This document shows, one piece after another, positions 22,285 through 35,879 of a DNA stretch of 64,000 nt. The stretch covers positions 8,675,001 to 8,739,000 of the forward strand of contig CP141148.1 in NCBI GenBank assembly GCA_035235625.1. The letters run 5' to 3'. The first letter of the stretch is position 1. Every line of letters starts with the position of its first letter. The DNA is from Saururus chinensis (Eukaryota; Streptophyta; Magnoliopsida; Piperales; Saururaceae). The position numbers and the translations under genes were made by a program. Below the pieces are notes generated by a model. It was given only the letters and a program-made list of their open reading frames with translations. It was not told the origin of the DNA and made no database searches.

Positions 22285-23661
22285 TCGATATTTTATATAT
22301 TGATAGTGCATATATTAAGTACATATTAATGTAAGTAATATTTATATTAATATATACGTAATTAATTTTGTAAATGAATGGTTCCTCTACATACCTTAAT
22401 TAAGTTAAGTTTATTATCAAAAGTATAAAAAATGCTTCTATCAAATAATAGCAATCTAAGATTATTGGTAAATTCTTTTTTCTTACTAATTTGTAATTTT
22501 TTTAGATTATTTTATAATTTTATTTTTCATTTGATTTAATAAAAGAGAGCTTTCTCCCTTTTTATTTGATAAAAAAAGAATAGTAGTCAGAAAAGGCCTA
22601 CGGTCTTGTGTTCACACCTCAAATGTTTTCTTACCCAAACTTTATTTTAACATTAGCATCAATATCGCTAATACTTATACATGTGTCATCGATCTTAGAA
22701 ATAAATGGTCTCTAGGTATTCCTTATGTTAGGCTCATAATAAAAAAGTATGAAAGACTCTTCTTAGACAGATGGTGACTCTAAAAATCTTATATTAATAT
22801 ATAGGTATAGTTATAATATTATTCTTTCTCTTGGGTGGGAGAGTTTGGTAACAATAACTTTATATATTAAATTCCAATATTATGATGTCAGTCATTAATG
22901 AACAATGTCAACAATGTACCACGAAAGTGATTAGAAAAACAACCATATCATACAGGGTTAAGTAGGTAGGCCCGTTCTATATAAAGTCAGAGTGGTATTT
23001 TTACTAAAGACAAGCAAGCAATAAAAAATAAATTATCCCCTCAAAAGATAATGGTATAAAAAATTAGAAAGAAGTCCAAACCTACAAACCCTTATATTCT
23101 ACTCCCGTCATAATTTGTTCTCTCAAATGCTAAACTCCATTCGTACTTGTTCTCACAAGCATCAAAGGTCTAAAGCGAAATGGGTCACTGGTCGTCTTCA
23201 ATCCTCCGCCTTTACTAGTCCTTAAGTAAAAAAACTAAATTTAAAGGGAAGGTTGTACCTTGGGGGAAATCCTAAAGACAAGATTTATGTGTTTGTCTAT
23301 TCATTTGCTTCCTCACTTCATTCTTATTGTATAATGACAATGTCTGCTCCTGTTACATTATCTATATTATTTGATTATTTTGATTAAGGTAAAGTATGTT
23401 GTAAATATAATTTATTAATTTAATAGCTTTCGTATTCAAAGTCTCTAGCTTTCTTAATAACAAACTTCTCATGTCCTTGAAGTTTTGAAGGTTATTTATT
23501 TATGAATTTACAACTTAATTTTTCTCTCATTACTAGAAAACCCTATTCAATTTATTATGCATTCTAAAAAATGATTAAGAGTTATCACTAATTTAACTTG
23601 TCTACTACTTAAATTAGTATTTTTATTTAGAATAAAATATTATTTATATTTATGCCATTAG
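22285..23661. other. Intergenic, nothing recognised
   Basis: AT-rich with no gene or clear repeat. A piece near 22.70-22.76 kb resembles one arm of the 13.1-kb foldback. Confidence 0.4.
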
Positions 23662-26600
23662 TGTGACACCCTGTATTTTCAAGAAGAAAATTAATTCATT
23701 TTATTTCTTTAAAATGCTCCTTTTGTTCACTAGCAAGTCATCTACACTTCAATGACCTACCGATGAAATAGCATAATGTTATTATCGACAAGCATTGACA
23801 TGTCAATAGCTTACCGATAATAACTTCATACATCGGTTATTTCAAAAAATGAGTCATTTTTACACTTTTTAGACTCTTAAAGTAATTTTCCTAGTATAAA
23901 ATAGAGTGAAACTCGGAATTGGGAGAGAACAAAAGTCTTAGAGGGGTCCTAGCACCGGTGTGAGTGACCAGAAGGAGACTTTATATCATAGATGAGAAAT
24001 CTCACTTTGATATAGGTCGGATTGCAATCTACTCTTTGAAATAGACAAAAGCATTTATAGATTTTTTATTTTCTTCAAGCTCTCGAGGATGTATGATTCC
24101 TGAACTTGAACCGATTTTAAATTCATTATATTTAATTACTTTTATGTGGTTTAAGCCGTTTATGATCAATTTTGATAATTTTTGAAAATAAAGGCAATTT
24201 CCAAAGGTTTTAAAGAAAAATATCTTCATATTTGTGAGTTTTAAATGAATCCAAACCATTTGTGAATTCTGGGGAATTTTTAGATTTTTTGCATATTTTT
24301 TAAAAATTAGGGTTTGGCGGGACCCCCTGTGGGCCACATGTCGAATTTGGGGGTTTTGGTCTAAAACATCTTAGACATCAAAATAAGTCATTACAAAAAA
24401 AATTAGAATTTTTCTAGCCCTAATTAGAGTTTAAATGACCAATATACATAAATTTCGTTAAATGTTTTATTCTCATCTGAAGCTTTAATTAGGTATAGCC
24501 CATCCCTTCCTATAAAAGGAAAGAGGCTGACCTTTTCCTATTTGAGAAAGGGCTGAGCTAGGAGATTTGGAGCATAATCCCCAATTAGGCCCAAAGAGGA
24601 AGTGGTTAGAGGTAAGATTTTCTTAATCATTACTTAATCTTTAGGGTTTTCCTTAAAATCCTCTTAATTTTATCATCCTCCGTTGATTCAATCCATTTTT
24701 AAAGCATTAAATCACTGTTTTACTCCTCTACCTCAAACCCTAACCTTTAAATTTTTGATTTTATGCGCCTAAGTTCTAGATCTAGGATTTGTTTTATGAT
24801 TTTCAAGTCTAAATCAAGTTTAGGCATGTTTTAACATAAAAATCTTATTTTTGGAAGGTTTTGGAGGTGATTGAAGTATTAATCCGACTTAAATCAAGTG
24901 GAGAGGTAATGGGATTTCATCTCAGCCTTAATATGTATGCAAATCTCAATTTTTTATGTGTTTTGATTGTATGGGTTTCATATTAAGGGCTTTAATGGTG
25001 GATTTGCACAAAGTTAATCTTTTGACTTGATTACTTAGGGTTTTGATTTTAAATGAGTTGATTTAATGTTTTAGAATGTTTAATTTGATTTTAATGGTGT
25101 ATGAGGCTTGAAATGAAGATTTTAAACTTAATTAATGGTGTCTCGGTTTTGAATTTCGGAAGGAAGAAGAAGACCTGAATCTGCCTTGTTGGTGATCAAT
25201 CGGGCCTAGTGGCCAATTGATCGGCTACACGGCAGATTTGGCCCATTTGTTTGTTATGTTCATTTCGGTGTTTTTGCTCCAAAATGATGTTTCTAATGTT
25301 TATATGGAGTATTTTGAGCTAGATTAAGCTACTGGAAGGGTATGCTACTTATGTCAGTATTTATGAAACATGTTTAAGTATTTTGTAAAATTACATGCGA
25401 ACAGTTAGACATGTTAACATTGATTATCTTAAACTTATGGGTGACGAAACTCTTATGTTCTAAGTATGTTTCTAGCAGGGTTATTGTATGATAATGAGAT
25501 GATATGTTATCTTATAATATGAATGAATTGTGGGTGAATGATGATATCATGTTCTAGCTTCATGTGTAGAATAATCATGCTTGTAAGAGTTGAACATTTG
25601 ATTCTATATGAATAGAATGATGGTTTATGTTAGATTTTACCATGATTTCAATTGAAAATTATTATTAAATTTTTATCAAAGCATGAGTGGATTGCCTTAT
25701 GAGCTATTGTCAAAGCATGGCCATGTGTTTAGAAATGTATAAACACACACATGAGGGGTATTTGCTATGAAATCGTGGTTGTTTATGATTCGAATATGAT
25801 GCATGTGGGGACTGATGAGAGTACGTTCCATGTATGAGAATTCACTTAAAACTTGCTCACGTATGTATCATGAATTCATGCATCATGAAACGGACTTCAT
25901 AAATGAGTATTTGTAGATGATTAGTCATGGTTGATCGATTGTATGCAATGATGTGGGATTGCATGCCAGATTAATCGATTGTTGGCTTGATTGGAACTTG
26001 GTTGGTCCAAAAGGACATGATTTTGATTTGAGTTCCTATGTGGAACATGTATACTCCCCGGGTTGGGTCAATTTGAATTGTTAATGCGATTGAGATTTAT
26101 TTATTAAGACAATCAAATCTGGACCCTAAAAATCCAAAGTGGTATGCCTTTGTGCACCGGCTATCACATGTTCTAGTTAATTCTAACTCTTCCACCGCAG
26201 AGATGTCCAGAGCGAATACATTGCTCCAGTTAATTCGGACATTTCTAGCCCAAACTGTCTAGAGCGAGCATACCTGCTCTAGTTAATTCAGACTTCCCGT
26301 GTAGATTGTCCAAAGCAAGCAAAGAGGCTAACTACCCCTATATCCTAGTTTTTCATATGGAATTCGGACTGTGTCCAGAGCAGGTGATATGATTGTATTC
26401 CTCTCCATGATGGAGGCATTCACCATTTGATGATAATACATGTGTATGAGATAATATTATGCCTAGATTTCATAGGTTGTGTAGGGATATTTGAGATTAT
26501 GTGACACATGTGGATGTAATTTATTATGCATGATCTTGATGTAGTGTGGTTTAGACACTTGTCATGCAGAAGAATGAGCTATGGAATGTATGAGATTTAT

Positions 26601-27924
26601 ATGAATACATGATCTGAATTGTGTTAGATACACTCCTCATGTAGGTTGATGTGATATGAATACATGAGCTGAATCATATGATTGAGACTATTATGCAGGT
26701 TTACGTGATATGAATGCATGATCTGAATGGTGTGAATGAGACACTATTATACAAGTTTATGTGATATGGTCACATTATCAGAAAGTACGTGAAAGACACT
26801 TCTCATGCGGTTTATGGTGATATTATGTTTGATTTGATTAGATAATGATCACTACTTATGCAGGATGGATGCTAAGTTATGATATGATTATTTACTCCTT
26901 GCCTTTGATTGGTGTGTCATATGCATGCTAACTTTTGTGTTTATGGATAAATAGGGGTTAGTAAGAAAATGATCAGAAAATGGTATACCATGTTAATTAT
27001 GAATTTGAATTGATATGTTGTCATGTTGTGATGGTTTTCTGATTATTGTCGCCATATTCAAACCTTACTGAGTTTTAGTCGCCCACTTTCTTTGTTTTTG
27101 TTTTGGGGCGGCATGGTTCGACCTACAGTCGACCAGGACCCTCTGTATGAGGAATGGTCGTGGAGAGCATGAGATTACGCATAGATGCCTCTAGACTTTG
27201 TTATGTTTTTCTGATTTACTCTGTTATGATAATAGAACATCATGTATGGTGGTTCTTGTTTCAAACTCATGTATATCTTATATTTTTAGATTTATTTGAA
27301 ACTTTTTGATTCAAGCTATGTGTGTTGGTTCAAAATTCTAAGTATGTGCGTATATGAGTTGTGGACTAGTTTAGAGTTAAAGTCCTATTTTGTTCTACTT
27401 ATTACTCTTGCTCAAAGGATGCAAGGTACGTAACTCCACTAGTGAAACCACCCATAGGAGGGGCTAAGTCTTCCACTATCCTTTAATCTCGTTCAATTTT
27501 CTGTCGCCCCTGCTCGCTGGACTGGCCCTTGGACCAGGTTCGGCTCGGGTAGAGTAGTGCCTGGGCATGACAACCCTACCTTTTCAGTTTTTTGATTCAT
27601 CATCTTCCTATTGGTTTACTTTTAGGTACAAGAGAGTGTAATTTGTCATTTTTATTAACTTGTGCATATGTAACAGACAAGTACATTATTGTAGATCCTA
27701 TAAATATTTTAATATATTTAGATAGTTAGAAGTTTAATTATGGTATTATCACAACTAATGTTTTGTTAAAGATATGACTCTCATGTCCCCAGTTAATCTT
27801 TTCAATGCTTTATAACCTCATTAAATAGTTTTATCCACTGCACATTATGAAGGGTAGCATGATATAAAATTTCATTTGGAGGATAAAGATTTATAAAAGG
27901 CTATTTAAAATTGCGGGCGTGACA
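23662..27924 (+). mobile_element. Long LTR-like sequence, probable solo LTR (gypsy Del/Tekay type)
   Basis: The ends are inverted (TGTGACACCC at the left, GGGCGTGACA at the right), typical of long chromovirus LTRs. A TATA-like CTATAAAAGG lies at about 24.53 kb, followed by a leader shared in diverged form with 36.80-36.92 kb. Flanks ATTAG and ATTTAG are similar but not an exact duplication. There are no coding domains inside. A ~65-bp tandem repeat lies at 26.56-26.84 kb. Old and decayed. Confidence 0.55.
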
Positions 27925-28312
27925 ATTTAGTGAAGTTGACAATTAAGCCATTATACAATGCTTCTAAAAAATGACGATATGAGAGCTCTTCATGGACAAT
28001 TTTAAAGTGTTATCTATTACAATAAAAAAGTATAATTTTTGGAAAAAAATTTAAAAAATTAAAATTTTTTGCCCCACAAAGGCAAAAATCATGGCTCTGC
28101 CGCTCCATGCAACCTAGTTTTTTCAATATCTGGCTTGTAACTTCTCATTCTTTTTTTTTATTAGTAAGAATTCTATTAAACACAAAAGGAGAAATACAAA
28201 AGTTAATGAAGACTAATTATACAACTTCTAACTATGAGATAAAAAAGGAAAATCATCTAAGAGAATAGGGTTCTAAGAAGTGATCAAGATGATGACATAA
28301 ATAGCAAACTTC
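27925..28312. other. Intergenic, nothing recognised
   Basis: AT-rich spacer between two LTR elements. Confidence 0.4.
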
Positions 28313-28519
28313 TGTGAAGACTTGAAAGCTTATGTTTTCATTTCATTCACAGGGTATAAGTAGTGTTTACATAGTACAGTTGTAGGGATTGAAATCCCTT
28401 TTGTTATGGTATTGGTTTAGTAAGTTATAACAATCAAGGAATCTATATTTGACTAGAATCACAACAAATCAGTCGGTGTATCTTTGTCCATATCCTTGCT
28501 TGTGGTGATATCGCCCATA
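28313..28519 (-). repeat. 3' LTR of the nested-host copia element
   Basis: On the minus strand it runs from TATGGGCGATATCACC to CAAGTCTTCACA. About 90% identical to 35073-35280. Confidence 0.8.
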
Positions 28520-30299
28520 TCCCCCCTTAAGCGGAAGGAGGGAAGCGCCTGAACTGTGAGCTTGTCACATAGAGTGAGGGCTAGGGAGGTACTTGGTAAA
28601 AATATCAGCAAGTTGATGAGTGCCTGGAATGTGGGCGAGCCGAATAGTGCCATTAAGAACATGCTCCCAAATAAAGTGAACATCGATATCAATATGCTTT
28701 GTACGGCTGTAGAATATTGGGTTTTTAGACATGTGAAGAGCACTAATATTGTCACAATATAGAGTAGGAGGAGGGACCAAAGATATGTGAAGAATCTTAA
28801 AGAGATAAAGAAGCCATATGATTTTTGTTGTGGTTGAGGCAAGGGCACGATATTCAGCTTCAGAGTTGGAGCGGGAAACTGTTGGTTTCTTCTTGGCACC
28901 CCAAGAAATCAAATTGGGACCAAGAAAGAGGGCATAGCCAGTAGTAGATCAATGACTATCAGGACAACTAGCCCAGTCGGCATCAGAGAAAGCATGTAAG
29001 GAGAGTGTCTTGTGACGTTGAAAAGTGAGCCCAAAGGTGAGAGTTCCCTTCACATAGCAGAAGATTCTTTTAAAGGCCTCAAGATGAGAAATGGTGGGCT
29101 TGTGCATAAATTGACATACATGACTAACTTCAAAGGCAAGATCAAGTCTACACAGAGTAAGATATTGAAGAGATCCCACCATTTGACGATAGAGAGTTGC
29201 ATCAGGAAGAATAGATGAGCCATGGGCAAAGAGTTGAAGTCCCGCAGCAAGGGGGTTGTTGACAGGCTTACTCTAGACAAGCCAAAGCTGTCAAGAAGTT
29301 GGAGAGCATATTGAGCTTGAGACAATACAAGTGTGGAACGGGTCTGATGTACTTGCATGCTGAGGAAGAAATGAAAGGAGCTCACACCTTTCATATCAAA
29401 GGCCTGTGATAGTGTGCAGATGAACTTTTTAAGAAGAAGAGGAGTATTACAAGTAAGAATGAGATCATCCTCATAGAGTAATAGGAACATAGTTGTAACA
29501 ACCCATTTTCCGGTTACGCTTAACCTGGGGGGTTAAGGGTAATTTGAAAAAAGTATTAGGGGGTTTCAAGGGATGAACTCCCTATGTTCAGTTAGATCTC
29601 AAAGTAACGAGAATAATGAATTGAAAAATATTCAATACGGAGGTCGGGAGCGAAAGCTATGACCTCGGGAAGCATGCCACATGTGAAAGACCCACTTGAA
29701 AAGAGCAGGATAACCTACACTTGTTGTCTTGGTTTAAAGGGCTCGTCGATACGAGTCTATAGGTACCAAGAACGCTCGAATCCGACTTTGAGGTAGGAAG
29801 TTATCGCGTGTTGAAGTTTGCATATTTTTGAAAAAATATGTTGAAAAATATTTTAAAATAATGAGATAAGGACAAAATAGCTGGCATAATTACCAATGCC
29901 AACAGCCACATCAGCCGCATTGCTGGAATGTGGTGCGGCACCGCGTGGTGGGGAGCTTGCCGACCCGCGAAATCGCAGGCCGTCCCGCATTGATGCATGA
30001 TGGGCTACACGTTGGCCTGCCCGTCAGCGTGATGTAGGCTGATTCCTGTGCAATGTGAGGGAGCCGCGCGGAATGACCAAGCTTGTTACGTACGTGGTTA
30101 GCTCATCGAAGGCGTGCGGGCGCGGTTCCTTTTCTTGTACGCTCACAGGGTTTCTTCTATAAATTGGAAATCTCGTTCAACGTCCGGAGGAGTTTTTGAC
30201 CCATTCTGAGTTTGTTTTCTTCTGTTGTTGAGACATTCCTAGATAATTCGAGGGTGATCTACGCAATGACATGGTTAATTCCTTCAGTTGGCATCCTTA

Positions 30300-30930
30300 A
30301 AAGGGAAGAACAGCTCAGGGCAAGAGGAGGCTCTGTCTGCCACCCTCATGCCTCGAGGAGAGAGAAGCGGCCTGGAGAGAGAGAGGCTATATCCTCCGAC
30401 ACCAGGCTGCATCGAGAGATGTGGCCCGGAGAATGGGAGGCTTCATCCTCCACCGAAGGGCCTTGGAATGTGAGAAATGCCTCGGGTTAGGGGACATTCT
30501 GTCCACGGGTTATGAGCGCGGAAAAGAAAAACTTTGGGAAAGGGAGGTTCTGTCTGCGGCCTATGGGTTCACTGTGTTAAGTGCCACTGGGAAGGGGGAG
30601 GATCGGCTCGGGGCAAGGGTTAGCTTTGTCCGCCAACCTCGTACCCTGAAGAGAGAGAATTGGCCCGGGAAAGAGGAGGCTCTGTCCTCTGTCACCGGGC
30701 CGCAACGAGGGAACTGGTTTGGAGTAGGGGAGGTTTTGTCCTCCACCGAAGGGCCAAGCAGTATGGGGAACATCCCCGAGTAGGGGAGGTTCTATCTGTT
30801 GCCCATGGGTACAGAAACATAGAAGAGTCTCCGAGAAAGGGGAGGGTGTTGTTTGTCTCATTCTGGCACAATGAGAGGAATGTGATGGAGCTAGAGAAGG
30901 CTCTGTTCGCTGCCTCTGGATTGGAAGGGG
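30300..30930 (+). repeat. Minisatellite, ~60-bp units, inside the solo LTR
   Basis: About ten diverged units built on GGAGGCTCTGTCCTCCACCG and GAGAGAATTGGCCCGG. Purine-rich and more GC-rich than the flanks. The open frames through it follow the repeat rather than a gene. Confidence 0.65.
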
Positions 30931-31330
30931 ATGACACTTCTGGATCTGAAGGGGAGGACACCCAAAAGGAACGAACATCTCCAAAAGCCACTACTTCTCG
31001 GGACACCAGGGGAATAAGCATTTCCTTACCATTCGATTTAATTATATGAATGCATGCGCTAATTAGGATATACATTACACTTTGATCCCTTGTGTTTTGA
31101 TATGCTATGCAATGATCTGTCATGTTTTGATATGTTATGCTTTGAAGTGACTAAATATGCTCTGGAGCGAGACATGTGATGTGTTTGGTCTTGCTCTGGG
31201 GTAGAGCAAGACGTGTGAATGTGTTTGGATCTGCTCTAGGGTAGAGTGAGACATGTGATGGTATCCGTGTGGTGCTTGGCTGTATGATAGAGCGAGATGT
31301 GTGTTCTGGTGATTTATCGGCTTCCGTATA

Positions 31331-33413
31331 TGTCATGTCCCGGGATTTTATAAAATATATAAAGAATTGAAAAGTAAAATCAGAGCTTGCTCAGGTCGTA
31401 ACCAGGAAACATATAACCATAAACATAACATGATATACTTTATTTCCCAGGAAATATATTGTATGTGTACAAATACATAAGTAAATATATAAACAAGTCT
31501 TCTCAAGCCAAAAAAAGATGAAATATACTTAGAAAACTACCGGTGTAATCGTAGACTCTGTGGTCACCACTTGAAGCTCCCAAAAAGTATCTTTACTGCT
31601 TTACTCTACACCCGTCTATTCCACACCGGGCCCTGCAAGGTCTGGGGGGTGGTGAGTATTTTAAAATACTTAGTAGGAGTACTTATCCTATCAGACATAA
31701 ATATAACATCTCACAGTTTGTAAATCACATAATTAAGTAAATAGATAATACTTTTTGAGAAGCAGTAAGGGTGTGCCTCTCACCAAAAACTTCTTAAGGG
31801 CTTCTTCCAGCGTTTCGAAGATGCTTCTAGGGTTTATAAGCTTCACGGCTTACTAGTGTCCTAGATACATATTATATTATAAAGAATTTATTGCGGGTAC
31901 AATGCAACGACCTCTTACTCCTTTACAGATTGTTCGTAAAACACTTCATGCTTATAGAGGGAAGAGCAACCTGTGCTGATGGGGCACTGGATCTAGAGAT
32001 TAAAGAGTTTTGCCATGATACTCTCTACCCTAGCATGCGTAGCCTTGATAGTTGACATTCATTAGGGGTGAATCAGGGGTCTTGCCCTTCATTAGGGGCT
32101 CACGAGGCTAATATACGTACCATGCATCCGATTCCAAACCAGATTGTACTGTGTACTCTCCATTATGGAACTCTATCAGTACATTTACCAATCTGAGCCC
32201 CAAATTATTAAATTTCTTATATTTCCTGACTAGAACGGGAACAATCTTTCACAAAGAACAACCTTTCAAAATTCTAGCATTGCCTTTACAAGGCATGGTC
32301 GTGTTACCTATAACGATTATAAAGGTAGGGTTAGTCGCTCGTTCCAACGAGACAGCTACCCCTTCTCTATCTCATCTCAGTAACTTGGTCGTCATGATTT
32401 TATGTATTTCAAAAATTATTTTGATAAAGCACTAATTCTATAAAACCGTCTTTCAATCTCACCATACTCAAGGATAATTAAAATAATGACGAAGCTAGAC
32501 TTTATTTATATCACATATAGAATAAAGTATAATTTAAAAGATAACTACTCGATAAAACAAATATATGAGGCAATCCAAGAAACATATATGGAAATTACTC
32601 AAATATTTAACTATAATTATATATAAACTTTAAAAGACAACCAATGTAAGTATTTATGTCTTAAGAGAGGATAAAATCCCCTACCTTGTTTTCTGTACAA
32701 GAAAATAAACGATACTCTGGACAGCCCAAAATTAAATGTCAGATTCCTAAGCAGTAGAGATCTCAAACTAGAAAAATAACTCCGCCACGACATTCAACAT
32801 ACTTGATTTAGGTAGAAATGCCTCTTAAACAACTCAAATCGGACTTAAAACGAGTAAGAAACGAATGAAAAGAAGTTTCTGAATGTTCTAAATAAGAATA
32901 GAAACAACTATTTATAAGGAAATGGGGCTGACGCACATCTGACGCATGTCTGACTAACTTACGCGCGTTAGACATGCGTCATAATTATGACACATCTATT
33001 TTGACATGTGTTAGATTTCTGAGGCTGCATATCTGATGTGCGTTAGATTTCTGACGCGTGCATATTACACATGTCAGATTTCTGACGTTGCCACGTGGTA
33101 TATTTATTTTTTATTTTCAAAATTTGAAACTATGATATCTTTTTATCCCGTAATCGGAATTGCAAATTCTTAGTACCGATGGACTCATATCTATGAGCCC
33201 TTTGAAACTAGACCCACATGGGTAGGTTGCTCTGCACTATAAAATAGGCCCCACCCATATAACAAGTTTCCCGAGGTCATAGCTTTTGCTCCCAACCTCC
33301 GTTTTGCGTGTTCTTCAGTTTGTTACGCTCGTCTCACCGAGCTCTATTCAATACACCTAACTTTTACCACAAAAAAAATATAAAAAGATTATTTAAAAAC
33401 TATGGATGTTACA
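31331..33413 (-). mobile_element. Second solo LTR, inverted, inside the first
   Basis: On the minus strand it runs TGTAACATCC to GGGACATGACA, 2083 bp, with flanks GTATA and TTATA (four of five bases match, probably an aged target duplication). A TATA-like TTATAAATAG on the minus strand near 32.92 kb is followed by a leader. No coding domains. Confidence 0.75.
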
Positions 33414-35072
33414 TTATAATTCCAATTAAATATTCAGATATATGTAATTTGACGTATGTGTCTTCGTAGTGCCTGATATATGTAATATCTATTAAGCAAA
33501 ACTACGTATGGATCCAATCAAATCGGAGTAACATCGTAGATGTTATTCGATACGTATGTAGGCAACCAACGACAAGGCAATGTTGGCCCGATCTAAATTA
33601 GTTATAAAAATAAGTATGTTCTGGCCTATGCGCAATGAAGCGCTAAAGTTCTGTAGTGCGTAGAGAACGTGAAGACTTGCACTTAGAGTCCGCCACTCCT
33701 AGTTTTGGTTTTAATTTTAATTTTTTGGATAATTCGGAGTGCGGGTTATCCCCTGTGAACCCTGGCTCGGGTCAGTTTCCAAGTCGGGGCATTATAATAG
33801 TATCACAACCACGATGCCATATGAAGAAAGATGTGTCATGAAGGCACATAAAGGAACAGATGCAATAGAATCAGTACAAAGACCATTACCATTGCCAACA
33901 AGTACGCGATCAATACCAGAATATGGAATCATACCCTTGGCCTGAGAGGAGTTGGGTGTCATATGATGAGATGCACTTGTGTCCGGATACATGTCGAGTC
34001 TGACTGATCAGAAAGATGAAGAGCAGCAAGGGCTTCGGCTGAATCAGATTGGGAGGTGGACACCTTACAATTATTAGCCTTGTGATTAGGATAGCCACAC
34101 TTATAACGGTATACAAAGGAGGTATCACTGGTGATAGGAGCAGCACAGGGTCGTCCTCGACATGAAATGGCATTGCGGCCCCGGCTATCACCCCCATTAC
34201 CACGCCGAGCAGAAGAGGAGGAACCGTGAGAAGGGTGGGTAGCGGGCCGGATGCCATGGTTACTAGGTGACGAGGAATGTGGTGCACTGGTACGACTTGA
34301 GAGAAGTGCAATAGAGGAGAGAGAGGCAGATTGATGGTTATGAATCCGATGTTTGAAATTAGAAAGGGTACCAACAACATCATCCATTGAAGGGAGAGGC
34401 TAAGCCAATTGAATGGCAGTGACCACAATGTCATACTCAGACGGTAGGCCTTGAAGGAGGAGGAAGATCAGGTCATCATTTGTCACGTGGTCATTGGCTA
34501 TGGCAAGAGTGCGGGAGATAGCCCGAGCCTGATGCACATACACAAAGTTTGAGAGGGTGCCCTTGGAAAGGGAATGGAGCTCTCATTTGACACTTTGGAA
34601 ACGGTTGTGCATCACAGTGCCGTATGAAACTTCAAGAGTGGACCAAATCTCAAAGGCAGAGACGCAGTGCACAACCTGAGGATGTATATCCTCGGAGAGA
34701 GAGGAAGCAATCCAAGCAAGCACCATTTGATCCAACTGGAGCCATGCTCGGATGGCTGGATCAAAGTCGGATCCTTTGGGGCGCTTCAAAGTTCCCTGCA
34801 CAAGACTGAGAAGGCCATGGCAGTGAAGGACCGGGAGGACCTGTATCTTCCAAACCAAGTAGTTGGTAGCAACCAGCCAGGAAGCAATTTCTTGAGTGAT
34901 AGATTTGACAATTGGCAACGTGGAGGAGACAAGGGCAATGCCAGAATCCATCGGGGAGGTAGTAGAGTCATTGCTGATAATGGAAGGGGAGGCGGCCATG
35001 TATATGGAGAGGGTGGGCAAAGCAACGAAGGAAAAAAATGCAGCTAGGAAGGATTGTCTAGCTTTGATATCA

Positions 35073-35280
35073 TGTGAAGACTTGAAAGCTTATGTTTCCA
35101 TTTCATTCAGTGGGTATAAGTAATGTTTACATAGTACAACTGTAGGGATTGAAATCCCTTCTATTATGGGTATAAGTTTAGTAAGTTACAACAATCAAGG
35201 AATCTATATTTGACTAGAATCACAACAAATCTGCCAGTGTATATTTGTCCATATCCTTGCTTGTGGTGATCTTGCTCATA
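35073..35280 (-). repeat. 5' LTR of the nested-host copia element
   Basis: On the minus strand it starts TATGAGCAAGATCACC and ends CAAGTCTTCACA; followed by the primer-type site. Confidence 0.8.
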
Positions 35281-35879
35281 ACTTCTACTTCACAACACTT
35301 GAATAAGGTGACTTTATGAGTCAACTCTCCCTTAACATTAGACAACTGCACTGAGAAAAATATTGAGAATGATTCCAGGTACAAATGGTGGTGACCAAGA
35401 ACAAAGATATGTCTTCAATGAAACAACCAGTTTGGAAGACCTAAGTTCGCCTTTTCTTCAAAGTAAAAAATAAAAGAATCATTCTCTTCTTCCTCTTTTG
35501 TTTGTTTTTTGCTGCATGATTTAATTTCTCTTGGTAAAGTATTGTGGTTACTCTAAGTAACAAAATTCAAGGATTTCATCATTTCCAGTTTGAGTGTCTC
35601 AATCATGATATATCAATAACTAAAGGATGTATAGATAAACAATTGGGCAAGATGGATGTATCCAATCAAACCAAAAGGTCATCCAATTTAACCCGTTTCC
35701 ATCTAATTAACTTATTAGCTTAAAATGGATCATATGAACATCACCATTATATGCCTTATACCGGTAGAATGTGTATATTCTCCCCAAAATATGCTTAAAG
35801 CCCCCATTGCTTATACACCCAAAAAAAATCAACTATGAACTCATGTATACCCCTCCTCACCCCATATATATTTTAAGTT
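35281..35879. other. Intergenic, nothing recognised
   Basis: AT-rich spacer right of the copia element, beginning with the ACTTC target duplication. Confidence 0.4.

Larger units (their letters stand above)
29494..33796 (+). mobile_element. Solo LTR inserted in the copia element (net about 2.2 kb)
   Basis: Flanked by the exact 5-bp duplication ATAGT (29489-29493 and 33797-33801). Begins TGTAACAACCC. No internal coding region. Its length includes a second solo LTR at 31331-33413. It shares a segment (around GAGGTCGGGAGCGAAAGCTATGACC at ~29.64 kb) with that second LTR in inverted orientation, so both belong to one long-LTR, probably gypsy, family. Confidence 0.85.
28313..35280 (-). mobile_element. 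Ty1/copia element, minus strand, old, with nested insertions
   Basis: LTRs of about 207 bp at 28313-28519 and 35073-35280, in minus orientation, flanked by ACTTC on both sides. A copia primer-type site (TGATATCAAAGC on the minus strand) lies next to the right-hand LTR. GAG-type sequence occupies ~34.0-35.0 kb, a protease-like start lies near 33.9 kb, and the end of reverse transcriptase plus RNase H lies at ~28.5-29.5 kb. The integrase and front of RT are not present on either side of the nested insertion, so this looks like an internally shortened copy. The LTRs differ at roughly one position in ten, which suggests an age of several million years. Broken, with several breaks. Confidence 0.85.

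Noticed and set aside
30212-31049. Overlapping frames in all three plus-strand phases
   Set aside because: They follow a ~60-bp minisatellite inside a solo LTR, without domain signal.
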